The notes under the pieces were generated by a model. The model saw only the letters and a program-made list of their open reading frames with translations. It had not been told where the DNA came from and did not search any database. From NCBI GenBank assembly GCA_903858815.1, contig CAIOKE010000119.1:1-64000 (forward strand): 64,000 bases of DNA, given 5' to 3'. This DNA is from an uncultured Planctomycetaceae bacterium. Lineage in GTDB: Bacteria > Planctomycetota > Planctomycetia > Planctomycetales > Planctomycetaceae. Every line of letters begins with the position of its first letter. Within the stretch, counting starts at the first letter, position 1. A program made the position numbers and the translations under genes. Of this stretch, positions 33,790 through 43,904 are shown piece after piece.

Positions 33790-34003
33790 GTCAGGCAGGA
33801 TCCTTCAGGGGAAGCGGTCTATTTCGCTGGTGATGCGAAAACCGGCGACAAACTTTGCCCGGATTGCCAAATCTTCCGGTTGAGAGGTGGAATGAGTCCA
33901 GTTACAACGGGGCCCTCGCCGATTCTTTCCAATATTTTCGACTGCGGGGTCCCTTTTTCTGAAGTTCGATCACGTCTGAATCTCAAGTAGCGGCTGACCT
34001 GAC

Positions 34004-34750
34004 ATGATGCTGGCGGAATATCGGGTGGAGACAGGCCTGTTTGCCGGGCCCGTGGAACTGCTGCTGTATCTTGTACGGCGGCAGGAAGTGGACATCTGTG
34101 GCATTTCCGTGTCCCGCATCGCCCAGGAATTTGAATCGTGGTTTGACCGGTCTGGGACGCCGGATTTCGAAGTGCTGGGGGACTTTGCCGTCGTCGGCAG
34201 TACACTTCTGGAAATCAAAAGTCGCGAGGTGCTGCCGGCTGAGGCTGATGCTGATCAGCCGGACGAGGTGGTCGAGGATTCGGACAATGATCTGGTGCGG
34301 CGCCTGATGCAGTTCCGGCGGTACAAGGAGGCTGCGAAACTGCTGGAAGATCATGCCGCTGAGTGGATGGAACGGTATCCGCGACTCAGTCGACATCGCC
34401 CGGCTGTCGCTCGCGATGCCTCTGAGGACCGGATTCGCGAAGTCGAAATCTGGGACCTGGTCAGTGCCCTTGCGCGCATCGTGCAGATCCCTGATCTGCA
34501 GAAAACCATTGCTGTACGGATGGATGAGACCCCGATGTCGGTGTTTCAGGAGCAGATTCGCGGCCGGATTGCTCAGGAAGGGCGAGTCGCGTTCAGTTCG
34601 TTCTTCAGTGGTGAAAAGAATCAGTCGCGGATCGTGGGGATCTTTCTGGCGATTCTGGAACTGGTGCGGCACGAGGGTTATCGGGCCGAGCAGCCCGTGG
34701 ATTATGACGAAATCTGGATCCTGTCACCCGTGGCGCGAGCCGGCTACTGA
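34004..34750 (+). CDS. scpA: Segregation and condensation protein A
   Basis: 248 residues. Kleisin of the SMC-ScpAB complex that organises and segregates chromosomes. Starts MMLAEYRVETGLFAGPVELLLYLVRRQEVDICGISVSRIAQEF, a typical ScpA N-terminal helix that binds the SMC neck; YKEAAKLLEDHAAEW; the C-terminal winged-helix end is RVAFSSFFSGEKNQSRIVGIFLAILELVR. The start may be ATG 34004 or 34007. smc and scpB are not in the window. Confidence 0.93.
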   Translation: MMLAEYRVETGLFAGPVELLLYLVRRQEVDICGISVSRIAQEFESWFDRSGTPDFEVLGDFAVVGSTLLEIKSREVLPAEADADQPDEVVEDSDNDLVRRLMQFRRYKEAAKLLEDHAAEWMERYPRLSRHRPAVARDASEDRIREVEIWDLVSALARIVQIPDLQKTIAVRMDETPMSVFQEQIRGRIAQEGRVAFSSFFSGEKNQSRIVGIFLAILELVRHEGYRAEQPVDYDEIWILSPVARAGY

Positions 34751-34818
34751 TCTGCTCCTGCGGCTTCCAGCGACCATCAGCCGGCCGTGGGCAGAGAGCA
34801 GATCGGTACCTGAGACCG

Positions 34819-35331
34819 TTACCGCAGCTGTTCAAGTTCTTTCGGCAGTTGCAGCTTTGAATTTGTACTTCGGGCCTGCTTGACTGCGTCTTTTGCTGCC
34901 GCGGTGTTGCCCTTTTTCAGTTCCAGTTCGGCCACTGCCAGCCAGTACTGATCCATCTCGGCCGCTCCGGCCTTAAGTTCCTGCAGATCGGCTTCGGCTT
35001 CGGATGTCCTGCCCTGAGCCGTCCGTGCCCGGGCCCGCAGACGCAGGGCCGCTTCCGCAAGATCCGGCTGCAGTGATCCAGCGGTGATCGCCGCTGTCAA
35101 TTGAGCCTCAGCCGCGGCTGCATCACCCTGCTGAAAGGCGGCCAGACCGGCTTCATAGCTGCCTTCCGTTGCGGCAATGCTTGAGGCTGAAGCCCCGCTG
35201 TCACCGCAACCTGCGAGATTCAACAGCAGCACAGGTGCGAAGGCCAGCAGCAGTCTGCTGAAAGGCAGCCAGCCGCTGGTCCGTTTTGACGCGAGGGACA
35301 AAAGTCGTTGTCTGGGCCTTATCCCACGCAC
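34819..35331 (-). CDS. Lipoprotein with TPR-like repeats
   Basis: About 170 residues from GTG 35331; TTG 35301 gives a cleaner signal peptide (SLASKRTSGWLPFSRLLLAF). An ATG at 35442 is in frame, but then the REP-like hairpin at 35380-35402 would be inside the coding sequence, which is unlikely. Lipobox LLLNLAGC. The mature part has alternating helices SYEAGLAAFQQGDAAAAEAQL, AEAALRLRARARTAQGR and WLAVAELELKKGNTAAAK, consistent with tetratricopeptide repeats and protein binding at the cell envelope. Confidence 0.75.
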   Translation of the reverse strand: MRGIRPRQRLLSLASKRTSGWLPFSRLLLAFAPVLLLNLAGCGDSGASASSIAATEGSYEAGLAAFQQGDAAAAEAQLTAAITAGSLQPDLAEAALRLRARARTAQGRTSEAEADLQELKAGAAEMDQYWLAVAELELKKGNTAAAKDAVKQARSTNSKLQLPKELEQLR

Positions 35332-35379
35332 AAATTTCTCGGCAACCTCGCAATTCCCCGTGTCTTTTAAAGGATGGGG

Positions 35380-35402
35380 CCGAACAGGAATGTTCGGGCT
35401 AC
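35380..35402 (-). repeat. REP-like palindrome with GTAG head (copy 2)
   Basis: On the minus strand GTAG, one base, CCGAACA-TTCC-TGTTCGG: a 7-bp stem with a TTCC loop. Same length and layout as the element at 10954-10976. Confidence 0.55.
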
Positions 35403-35445
35403 CGTTTGTCCTGACTAAGAAGCACTGTGGGCTGTCTGTCATTGT

Positions 35446-36594
35446 TCACCACTCCCCAATCGCTTCGCCGGTGTCGCGAGTACCGACACTGCGCCAGACG
35501 TTGAGGTCAATGCTGTCGCTGGCGAATCGTACGCTGCCGTCAGCCAGCATCACGTTCACACCACCTGTGTGCATGCTGCGGGCTGAGATGATTGCATGTT
35601 CGCCGGGAGTGTCGGCAATGGCGCTCCAGTTGCCGCAGTCCTGACCGCGCCAGTTGGGCGTGGCGACGTGGTTATACATCGTGCCTGAGTAGGCCGCAAA
35701 GGGCCAGCCGTTGGAATAGTCACTGCCCTGAGCCCAGCGTCCAAAAGTTGTGAAGTTGAAGCTGCTGGCCACTTTGGGAGCATTCAGGCAGTCGTTGTAC
35801 ATGATGTTCGGGTCGAGCATCACGTTCTGCCGGTTGGGTGATGTGATGATGTCGGCGGGGGTTGGCGGTGAGCTGGCCGCGGCTCGCGCTGAACCCTTGG
35901 TGCGTTCGGCAAACATCGCTGTGTTGGACATGCCGTCCGTGAAGTCGCGATCGGCGAGGGAACCGGCGGTGAATGCGCCATTGCCAAGGCACGAAAGAAC
36001 TCGACCACCGAAGGTGCCTGTGGCCGAGTTACTGGTCTGGGCAGCAGCATTCGCGGCACCCTGATAGGGGGTACTGCCGCCGAAGTTGTACACGTAGTTG
36101 TTTTCTGAGATGACCACGCCGGTGTTTGCATCGGAGGGGCAGAGGAACAGCCCGGCGGCCTGAGCGTAGGCCGTGTAATTCGGGTTGCTGGGTGTCCCCG
36201 AGGTGGTCATGCGGGTCGAATTCGGTCCGTTGAAATTGATCAGGTTGTAGATGTTGGCCTGTTCCATAAATGGCAGGATGAAGATGTGGACTGAGCGGTT
36301 ACCGGTCCAGATGTTGGTGGCGTTGCTGGAGTAGCTGGTGTAGCTGGCCTGTGGGACACCGCCGATCGTCAGGTCCGGCAGCAGTCGTCCGGGGGGAAAT
36401 TTTGAGTGGGTTGAGAGGTAGTTGTGCAGGCCCAGCCCAATTTGTTTCAGGTTGTTCTTGCACTGCGTGCGGCGGGCGGCTTCACGGGCCTGCTGGACCG
36501 CTGGCAGCAGAAGTGCGACGAGGATTGCGATGATCGCTATGACCACCAGCAGTTCGATCAGAGTGAACGCACGACGTCTTCCCAGTTTTCCCAT
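35446..36594 (-). CDS. DUF1559 prepilin-like protein (copy 2)
   Basis: 382 residues. Leader [18 protein letters not shown], prepilin-type helix and [28 protein letters not shown]9-[20 protein letters not shown]. The ends are FRRN-less and the protein is longer than copy 1 in the middle. Two paralogues within about 5 kb, on opposite strands. As in copy 1, likely a processed, surface-exposed prepilin-like protein of unknown role. Confidence 0.93.
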   Translation of the reverse strand: MGKLGRRRAFTLIELLVVIAIIAILVALLLPAVQQAREAARRTQCKNNLKQIGLGLHNYLSTHSKFPPGRLLPDLTIGGVPQASYTSYSSNATNIWTGNRSVHIFILPFMEQANIYNLINFNGPNSTRMTTSGTPSNPNYTAYAQAAGLFLCPSDANTGVVISENNYVYNFGGSTPYQGAANAAAQTSNSATGTFGGRVLSCLGNGAFTAGSLADRDFTDGMSNTAMFAERTKGSARAAASSPPTPADIITSPNRQNVMLDPNIMYNDCLNAPKVASSFNFTTFGRWAQGSDYSNGWPFAAYSGTMYNHVATPNWRGQDCGNWSAIADTPGEHAIISARSMHTGGVNVMLADGSVRFASDSIDLNVWRSVGTRDTGEAIGEW

Positions 36595-37108
36595 GTTCTC
36601 AGACTCCAGGCTTGTCAGTAATGATTCCCGTTATTTCGGCTGCGGGTTTGTCCGGCATTTCGTCTGCACGATGTACCTGACTGCGAATACAGTTTGGCCG
36701 TGCGTATTTTAGCTGTGCGGGAGCAATGGCTGTGCCATGCTGGCCGTGGGCGGTTCGGCAGCGTGTGTGCGTTTGAGAAAAACGCGAGAAAAATTTCGCT
36801 GAACGTGGCGATTCCGTTCTGTGGGAATCCGAGGTGTGAGCTGGGATTCCAGTCGCTGGGGTGCCTGATTGGTGTGCAGTGCAGTCTGGAATCAGAGCCT
36901 CAATCCCAATCTGATATATTGCCTGCTGCAAATTGCCGCCGACGGTGGCTGGAAGACTTTCCCCAGAATCTCTGTTTTATTAGAGTTCCCGTAGGCAGGC
37001 AGTTTACCATAGCTGCGTTGTCTGGTGTTTGCGGGCCGGTATTCGTGTGCCTGGTGCTGCCGGTCTGCAGTTTTTTCCGGAAGGCGTGTTCAGAAGGGAT
37101 TCTGTGCG
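36595..37108. other. Intergenic region upstream of the SbcD-like gene
   Basis: 514 bases between the DUF1559 start and the SbcD-like start, divergent. Open frames (for example from 36694) lack plausible composition. AAGGGA at about 37093-37099 serves ATG 37109. Nothing else recognised. Confidence 0.5.
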
Positions 37109-38785
37109 ATGGCTTTTCGATCGCAGCGATTCATTCAGGCTGCCAATCTGCGTCTGGATGTTCCGGTCAGCGTCAGTCTGGCCGAATTTCCTGACGATGC
37201 CATGCGGATGGCTCTGGAAGATGCGACATTAGTGGCATTTGACGAAGTGATTCAGCACTGTATCCGTCACGATGTGGATTTTCTGTTGCTGTCCGGGAAT
37301 GTCTTTATCGAGGCTGACCGCAGTCTGCGTGCACGGCTGGCGATTCAGCGGTGTTTTCAGCAACTTCATGACGTTGGTATTCATGTGTTTGTGCTGCCGG
37401 GTGACAGTGATCCGGCGGAAGCGTGGCGGCTGGTCCCGGATCTGCCTGACAACGTAACGATCTGTTACAGTTCCAATCCTGAACCTGAAAGTCTGGTCGA
37501 CGCGGATACTGAACTCCCGATGACGCTGGTGTCATCGGCCTTATGGATTGGTGCGGCGGACGACTTCGGAATTCAGGTGATTGCTCGTGGTGGCCAGCAG
37601 CTGCAGCCGTTTCGGATCGGCGTTGTCTCGCGATCTCGCTACGAAGAGGCGCAGCGGATGGCGGCCCTCGCGGCTTCAGCGACGGATGATGTTCTGCTGG
37701 ATCTTGCGGTCAATCCCAGCAGCGGAGAAAAGGTCACAGAGGTGCAGCCTCCAGCGGATCCTCATGCTACGCATGTGTCGGTCTGGCGTTCAGTGGAAGT
37801 CGAGCAGGGGCAGCGTCCGGCTCGCCTGCCGGAACAGACGATGCGACGTCTGCACAACAGGTCTGAGACAGGTGAGGCTGCAGCGGGTGGTCTCGATCGT
37901 GGTTTTCTCTCGTTTGCGGACGAAGTCCTGCGGGACGGCCAGCTGAATTTTCTGGCGTTGCTGGGCGAGTCAGACCGTGTGACATTATGGCGTGATCAGG
38001 GAGTAGTGCATTGTCCCGGCACAACGCAGCCACGCACACAACTGGAATCAGCATCCGGCGTCTGTTCGCTGGTGCAGGTTTCGGACCAGGGTGAGGTGAC
38101 GATTTCGCCGCTGGATACCAGCTGCATCGACTGGAAGCAGATTGAGCTGCACGTCGGGGCTCACACGGACACATCAACTCTGCTGCAGCAGATGCGCAGT
38201 CGTCTGCTTGAGGAGCGGTGTGGTGCGGCCGATCGAATCTGGTCGGTACAGTGGATTCTGCGAGGTTCGCTGCCTGTTCTGCGGATGCTGCGGGAATGCG
38301 AGTTTGACACATTGCTGTCGCTTGAGCTGGACCAGCTGCAGGCAACCGGGCGGGCTTTGCAGTTGCTGCATGATGTGCGGTATCTGCCGGATTCGTGGCC
38401 GGCCGGAAATCCGGCGGGTGGCTTACCTGATCAGTATCAGCAGCACGTGTCGCGACCGGCGATGCTGGGTGATGCTGAATTAACTCGGGTGATCGAGTCG
38501 GATCGTGAACTTTCAACAGCGTGGAAACAGCGGTTGCTGGCTGTGCTTTCTGCGTTGGATCCTGAGCAGATTCTGGCTCGCATACGCGAAGACGGTGCTG
38601 CGTGGTTCGAGCCTCGATTCGACCTGCAGGCAGCGGAGGAGGCGGAGGATCCGGAGAATGATTCTGCGGATTATTCTCCGGGGCCGACGGAAGTGACTGC
38701 TGAGGATCTGGATGCGGAACGGGAAGCTGCGGGTGAGGCAGAATCTGAAGAGTCGGAACCGGATGATGAGCGTGAGCGGGACTGA
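37109..38785 (+). CDS. SbcD/YhaO-like protein with lost metal ligands
   Basis: 558 residues from ATG 37109 (AAGGGA upstream). Alignment by eye with Mre11/SbcD-type nucleases: RFIQAANLRLD (residues 7-17) replaces FIHxADLHLD, so H, D and H become Q, N and R; LLLSGNVF (60-66) replaces the GD motif; VFVLPGDSDP (94-102) replaces GNHD; and LLGESDRVTLW (284-294) replaces GHIH. All metal-binding His/Asp positions that I can place are changed, so the nuclease is predicted inactive. The C-terminal part is a domain with many acidic residues ending in EESEPDDERERD. Forms a two-gene unit with the following SMC-like ATPase, 24 bases away. Confidence 0.8.
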   Translation: MAFRSQRFIQAANLRLDVPVSVSLAEFPDDAMRMALEDATLVAFDEVIQHCIRHDVDFLLLSGNVFIEADRSLRARLAIQRCFQQLHDVGIHVFVLPGDSDPAEAWRLVPDLPDNVTICYSSNPEPESLVDADTELPMTLVSSALWIGAADDFGIQVIARGGQQLQPFRIGVVSRSRYEEAQRMAALAASATDDVLLDLAVNPSSGEKVTEVQPPADPHATHVSVWRSVEVEQGQRPARLPEQTMRRLHNRSETGEAAAGGLDRGFLSFADEVLRDGQLNFLALLGESDRVTLWRDQGVVHCPGTTQPRTQLESASGVCSLVQVSDQGEVTISPLDTSCIDWKQIELHVGAHTDTSTLLQQMRSRLLEERCGAADRIWSVQWILRGSLPVLRMLRECEFDTLLSLELDQLQATGRALQLLHDVRYLPDSWPAGNPAGGLPDQYQQHVSRPAMLGDAELTRVIESDRELSTAWKQRLLAVLSALDPEQILARIREDGAAWFEPRFDLQAAEEAEDPENDSADYSPGPTEVTAEDLDAEREAAGEAESEESEPDDERERD

Positions 38786-38809
38786 GTATTTCCGGGAGGG
38801 GAGTGCAGC

Positions 38810-41800
38810 ATGAGGCTGACCGAGATTGATATTGATCGATTTCGCATCTGGCGCAGTCTTCTGCTGCGTCTGGATCCGCGTGGGCTGAATGTGATTTATG
38901 GCCCGAATGAAGCGGGCAAAACAACGTTGATGCGGTTCATTCGTTCGACATTGTACGGTTACGAGCCGCTGGAGACTGAGCCGGCGTGGCATCGTCCGGA
39001 TCCCAGTCAGCCGTGGCGTGGTGCGTTGCGTTGTGAGCATGGTGGACGCACGTGGCGGATTTTTCGCCGCGCTGAACTGAGTGGTCGCGGTCGACTGCGT
39101 CTGTCTGGTGGTCCTGATGGGCAGGATCGCGATGTCGCCCTCAGCGGTATTCTCTCGGAGACCTCTGAGGACGTTTATGCGGACGTCTTTGCTGTTGGTG
39201 TGCGGGAGCTGAATCAGCTCTCGACTCTGGGGACCGGCCAGGTTGCTCAGTACATCTACGGTTTGTCTCTGGGGCCGCAGGGGCGGCAGATTCTGAGTGC
39301 ACTGTCTGATCTGCGTCGTCGTGGTGACGCTTTGTTTGCGGTGGATCAGGCGGGCGGCCAGCTGCCGGAGCTGTTTGAGCAGTATGCAAAGATCGCCTCG
39401 GTGCGTCCGCAGACCGGCGCACTTCGCGATCAGCATACACGACTGACACGTCGTCGTGCGGAATTGCAGTCGGAACTTGAAGAGCTGCAGAACCGCGAGG
39501 CAGCATTAAAGAATGAGCAGCGAGGTTTGCAGCACTTGCAGCGCTGTCACAAGCCATGGAATCGGATCCGGGAGTTGAAGGATGAGCTGGCGAAGCTGCC
39601 TCTGACGACGGTGGATCCGGCGGAATCGCTGCGTCTGCTGACGACTGCGGATAAGGATGCGACAGAGGCCACTGCGCGCCGCGATCGGCTGGCTGCGGAA
39701 GCCGCATCACTGAAGACTCAGGCCGACCGTCTGCAGCTCGATGCGGCATTTGAGCGTGAGCGGCATGTGCTGCAGAGTCTGGTGGATCAGGCGGACTGGC
39801 TGCGTCAGATTGACGAGTCGATTCGAGCTGCAGAAGAGCGTGCCGGGGAACTCAAACGAGAGCTTGGACATCAGCTGACGCAGCTGGGAGAAGGCTGGAC
39901 ACTTGAGCGTCTGAGTGCAGTGGATACCAGTCCGGCTGCGCACCATCGGTTGCTGGTCATGGCACGCCGATACCAGGACGCACTGCAGCGCCGTGGTAAG
40001 CTCCGTCGCTGGACTCGCAGCATGGGCCGCCGCAGTGGACGGGAAGTCCTCGAACTGAACAAGCTGCTGGATGAACTGGGGGTGCCAGTCGATGAGGCGA
40101 TTGATCGTGAGCAGGCTCGACTGAAGGAACTGGAGAACCTCGGTCGATTGCGGTTGCAGGAAGAGCAGCTGGCACTGAAGATTCAGACGGTGCGACGGGT
40201 GCTGGATCGTGTTGATGTGGAGGAGTCGATACCGGCGTGGGTGGATCAGGCGATTTCACTGATGGGCTGGTTCGGCGTGGCATTGAGTCTGTTTGGTGTA
40301 GCGACCTACGCTGTGGGCGGCGATGCTCGACGTTCGCTGGGCGGGGCACTGGCTGCTGCCGCAATTGCGCTGGCCGGCATGTTGTGGTGGGCAGTCCGCA
40401 ATGGATTGCGAAATCACTTCGATGCCACCACGGGAGTTCGGCTGGAGGATCTGGCAGACGAGGCGCGGCAGGCGGATCGGCAGTTGCGTCTGATTCAGGA
40501 GCGGATTCAGCGGATGGCGGTGGCCGATGGCGGTCGTGAGGATGTGGCTGAGGGGGAATGGCGTTCCTCGACGGCCGAGATGGTGGATCGGATTGGTGAC
40601 TGTTCCGCGCGGATCGCAGAACTGGAAGTGCTGCAGCGCCGGCAGTTCCGTGCCGCCGCCCGACGACTGCGTTTGAAGGCTCTGCGAGATCGTTTTCGTG
40701 CTGCGCAACAGGACCTGACGCTGGTGCGGCAGGAATGGTGTCGGCTGTTGTCAGCCACGGGCATGCAGGAAACACTGCAGACGGAAGAGGCCTTTGAGTG
40801 GTGGCATCGGCTGCAGGATGTCCGCGAGCTGGCGGCACAGTGGCGCAATTCAGCCCCCGAGGTCGAGGGCTTGCGACGAATGTTCGACTCGATGCGGCAG
40901 CGAGTTGAACAGTTGGGGGGGCGGCTGAAGGGCCCCACGAAGTACGATTATTCGCGTCCGCTTGAAGTGCTGGCCAACTGGCAACAGCAATTGAAGACTC
41001 ACGATCGCGATCGTGCAGAACGTGAGCGAATGCTGACGGAATCGGAGTCGAAGCAGCGGGATTCTCAGCATGCTCAGCATCAGGCAGAGGCGGCGGAGCT
41101 GCGACGTGGTGCAGTGCTGGCTCGCGCCGGTGTCGCCACTCGCGAGGAAATCCAGAAGCAGCAGGAAACGCAGCAGCGCAGGCTGCGTTCCGAAAAAGAT
41201 CTGAAGGTCGCTGCTGACGATCTGCTGGAAGCCGGTCGTCAGGAGACTGAACTGGCCATTGTGGAGGAAGATTTGCTGCGATTTGATGCGCAGCGGACAC
41301 GTGAACGCCTGCAGTTACTGCAGGCTGAGGTGCAGGATGTTGAACAGGGATTGCGAAAACGACATGAAGAACTGGGCAGCCTGCGACAGGAAATACGGCT
41401 GCTTGAATCACGCCGTGACTCGCATGCCGAATTCTTCCGTCGTTCCCGACTGGCGACTGACATTTATCGAGCGGTGGAAGAATGGTTGGCGCTGCAGTTT
41501 GAGCATGATGCTGTGCTGCAGATGCGGAAGAAATTCGAGCAGGAAAACATCTCGGGCACACTGGTGGCGGCCTCCGGCTACATGCACCGCATGACGGCCG
41601 GTCGCTACCATCGAATCTGGGCGCCCCTGGGCGAAGATTACCTGTGCATCGATGACGAATTCGGTCAGACGTTTCGTGTGGAACAGCTCAGCGGAGGGAC
41701 TCGCGAGCAGCTGTTCCTTGCGATTCGTTTTGCGCTGGTCCGCGAGTTCGCGCGACGAGGTATCGAACTGCCGCTGATTATGGATGACCTGTTCGTCAAT

Positions 41801-42037
41801 TTCGATCAGGAGCGAACTGAGGCAGCTGCCGATTGTCTGATTGAGGTCGCTCGAGAAGGCCAGCAGGTGCTGTTCTTCACATGTCATGAACACATCGCCG
41901 GTATGTTTCAGCGAAAGCAGGTTGAGCCTCTGTGGCTGCCCGGGCATCGCGTGGCGTTTGATGCCATGAAGCCGGAAGCCGAGGGGCAGGATGAGACGGG
42001 ATTCATGGCCAATTCGGATGAATTACTGGACAGCTGA
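38810..42037 (+). CDS. SbcC/YhaN-like SMC ATPase with membrane segments
   Basis: 1075 residues. Walker A VIYGPNEAGKTTL (GPNEAGKT at 31-38), signature LSGGTREQLFLAIRFAL near 959, Walker B LPLIMDDLFVNFD near 986, so an ABC-type SMC head split by long coiled coils (Glu/Arg/Gln/Leu-rich, about 180-900). At about residues 477-535, two hydrophobic segments (WFGVALSLFGVATYAVGG, GALAAAAIALAGMLWWAV) interrupt the coil, suggesting membrane insertion. YhaN-type ATPases similarly carry hydrophobic segments and pair with YhaO-like nucleases. GGGAGGGGAG precedes the start; only 24 bases separate it from the SbcD-like gene. Probably one complex. Confidence 0.85.
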   Translation: MRLTEIDIDRFRIWRSLLLRLDPRGLNVIYGPNEAGKTTLMRFIRSTLYGYEPLETEPAWHRPDPSQPWRGALRCEHGGRTWRIFRRAELSGRGRLRLSGGPDGQDRDVALSGILSETSEDVYADVFAVGVRELNQLSTLGTGQVAQYIYGLSLGPQGRQILSALSDLRRRGDALFAVDQAGGQLPELFEQYAKIASVRPQTGALRDQHTRLTRRRAELQSELEELQNREAALKNEQRGLQHLQRCHKPWNRIRELKDELAKLPLTTVDPAESLRLLTTADKDATEATARRDRLAAEAASLKTQADRLQLDAAFERERHVLQSLVDQADWLRQIDESIRAAEERAGELKRELGHQLTQLGEGWTLERLSAVDTSPAAHHRLLVMARRYQDALQRRGKLRRWTRSMGRRSGREVLELNKLLDELGVPVDEAIDREQARLKELENLGRLRLQEEQLALKIQTVRRVLDRVDVEESIPAWVDQAISLMGWFGVALSLFGVATYAVGGDARRSLGGALAAAAIALAGMLWWAVRNGLRNHFDATTGVRLEDLADEARQADRQLRLIQERIQRMAVADGGREDVAEGEWRSSTAEMVDRIGDCSARIAELEVLQRRQFRAAARRLRLKALRDRFRAAQQDLTLVRQEWCRLLSATGMQETLQTEEAFEWWHRLQDVRELAAQWRNSAPEVEGLRRMFDSMRQRVEQLGGRLKGPTKYDYSRPLEVLANWQQQLKTHDRDRAERERMLTESESKQRDSQHAQHQAEAAELRRGAVLARAGVATREEIQKQQETQQRRLRSEKDLKVAADDLLEAGRQETELAIVEEDLLRFDAQRTRERLQLLQAEVQDVEQGLRKRHEELGSLRQEIRLLESRRDSHAEFFRRSRLATDIYRAVEEWLALQFEHDAVLQMRKKFEQENISGTLVAASGYMHRMTAGRYHRIWAPLGEDYLCIDDEFGQTFRVEQLSGGTREQLFLAIRFALVREFARRGIELPLIMDDLFVNFDQERTEAAADCLIEVAREGQQVLFFTCHEHIAGMFQRKQVEPLWLPGHRVAFDAMKPEAEGQDETGFMANSDELLDS

Positions 42038-42051
42038 CGTCAACGGATGAA

Positions 42052-43488
42052 TCAGCCCGTAAGGATTTCATGGATCACACGACCATGGACGTCCGTCAGG
42101 CGACGGTCAATCCCTGAATTACGGAACGTCAGCTGCCGGTGATCAATTCCCATCAGGTGCAGGATCGTTGCATGCAGGTCGTAACCCCATGTGCGATCTT
42201 CTGCCGTCTGCCACGCCAGATCGTCACTGCGTCCGAAATTTGTGCCCTTGCGAATGCCGGCACCCGCCAGCCACGTGACGAAAGTGCCACTGTTGTGGTC
42301 TCGTCCGAGTGAACCCTGGGCGAAGGGAGTGCGCCCGAATTCTGTTGTCCAGATCAGCAGCGTGTCCTCGAACAGGCCACGCTGTTTGAGATCGGTCAGC
42401 AGCGCTGCGATCGGTTGATCCACGCTGAGAGCCATCGGGGGCAGCTCAGTCTGGATGTTGCCGTGATTATCCCAGTTGTTCACCGCTCCCTGCGGACCGC
42501 TCCAGACCTGTACGAAGCGGGTGCCCCGTTCAATCAGCCGACGAGCCAGCAGACAACGCTGGCCGAAATCCCGCGTTTCCTGACGATCCATTCCATAGGC
42601 CTGCTGCATCGATGCAGATTCTGCTGTCAGATCAAAGGCCTCCGGAGCACTCAACTGCATGGCTGCTGCAAGTTCCGCTGCGGCAATGCGAGCCGCAAAT
42701 CGGCTGTCACTTTCACGCTGCGCTGCATGCCGCCGATTGAGCTGCTGCAGGGCGTCAAAGGTCGCTTTGTCGGCAGCTCCCTGAGCAAAGCCAAATCGCG
42801 CCTCGGCCTGCAGGTCGGGGATCGGTGGACTGACCGATGCGTCGACGATCGTGCCCTGATGATTGGACGGCAGAAATCCGGCACTGAAGTTCCCCTTCTG
42901 ATTGTACGGCAGGCCTCGAGGATCCGGCAGTACGATGAATGATGGCAGGTTGCGAGACAGACTGCCGAGCCCGTAGGAGACCCACGCGCCAAAGCAGGGA
43001 AAACCAGGCAGCGTGAAACCGGTACACGCAAGATAACTGGCCGGACCGTGCACGTTGGTTCGACCAGTCATTGCCATCAGAAACGCCGGCTCGTCGATCA
43101 CCTTCGCCTGATGCGGGAACAGCTCACTGACCCATCGACCCGTCTCGCCATGCTGAGCAAACCGGAATGGGCTTTTCATCACCGCGCCGGCAGGAGCAGT
43201 AAACCCCTCCGGTTTCTCCTTAGGCCCAATCATCTGACCGTGCAGACGTTCAAGCTCAGGCTTGTAGTCAAACAGGTCCATCGGGCTGGCTCCGCCCGTC
43301 ATGAACAGCTGGATCACGCGACGAACTTTGGCCGGATGATGCAGTCCCGGTTTCGGGGGGGACAGTGAGGACTCGTCGGCAGCCAGCAGGTCAACCAGAG
43401 CCGTGAGTCCGAGTCCTCCACCGCACTCCGCCAGCAGAGACCGGCGGTGCAGAGGGACAGAACGATCGGAGCGTTCGAGTGATTGCAT
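42052..43488 (-). CDS. DUF1501 protein (sulfatase-like fold)
   Basis: 478 residues from ATG 43488 (MQSLERSDRSVPLHRRSLL); the frame extends upstream to 43803 without family similarity. Twin-arginine-like PLHRRSLLAECGGGLGLTAL suggests Tat or Sec export. Family signature: VRRVIQLFMTGGASPMDLFDYKPEL, GKSPFRFAQHGE-like MKSPFRFAQHGETGRWVSELFPHQAKV, PSYLACTGF and a C-terminal NWDNHGNIQTELPPMALSVDQPIAALLTDLKQRGL followed by FGRTPFAQGSLGRDHN. The NWDNHG and GRDHN His residues are characteristic. DUF1501 proteins are often paired with DUF1553-type cytochromes elsewhere; here no partner is adjacent. Confidence 0.9.
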   Translation of the reverse strand: MQSLERSDRSVPLHRRSLLAECGGGLGLTALVDLLAADESSLSPPKPGLHHPAKVRRVIQLFMTGGASPMDLFDYKPELERLHGQMIGPKEKPEGFTAPAGAVMKSPFRFAQHGETGRWVSELFPHQAKVIDEPAFLMAMTGRTNVHGPASYLACTGFTLPGFPCFGAWVSYGLGSLSRNLPSFIVLPDPRGLPYNQKGNFSAGFLPSNHQGTIVDASVSPPIPDLQAEARFGFAQGAADKATFDALQQLNRRHAAQRESDSRFAARIAAAELAAAMQLSAPEAFDLTAESASMQQAYGMDRQETRDFGQRCLLARRLIERGTRFVQVWSGPQGAVNNWDNHGNIQTELPPMALSVDQPIAALLTDLKQRGLFEDTLLIWTTEFGRTPFAQGSLGRDHNSGTFVTWLAGAGIRKGTNFGRSDDLAWQTAEDRTWGYDLHATILHLMGIDHRQLTFRNSGIDRRLTDVHGRVIHEILTG

Positions 43489-43904
43489 GGTAACAAAGCT
43501 GTAAGGATGGAACACCGGCAGTAACTGGCGGGCACTCAGCCCCCTGCGACCACGGGAATCAAACACATGAAGCAGGGTGGGTGTGCGATGGACCGTGGGG
43601 GAGTGAATCGAATGTTGGAGAGCAGCACGAGAGCACGTGATTGACCACCAGACAACCCAGCGTTGCCGGGAAATCTGCAAACCCGGATTACACAGTGGCT
43701 GCACACCGAATGCAAGTGCTCTGCAACGGACCCGATTCTGTTTGAGGAGTGCGTTTGCTGGTGGAGTATGCGTGATGCTGGGAGGGTGGGCACTCCGCTG
43801 CAAAACCAGACTCTACGTAAAATGAAGTGTCCGGTGTTCTTGTGGCGTTCGAGTGTTGGCGATGTTTCTGCCCAGGCAGGACACGAAAAGCGGTTTTCAG
43901 TGGT

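Noticed and set aside
39957-41561. 534-residue minus-strand frame
   Set aside because: Antisense shadow of the SMC-like ATPase coding sequence; Pro/Ala/Arg-rich.
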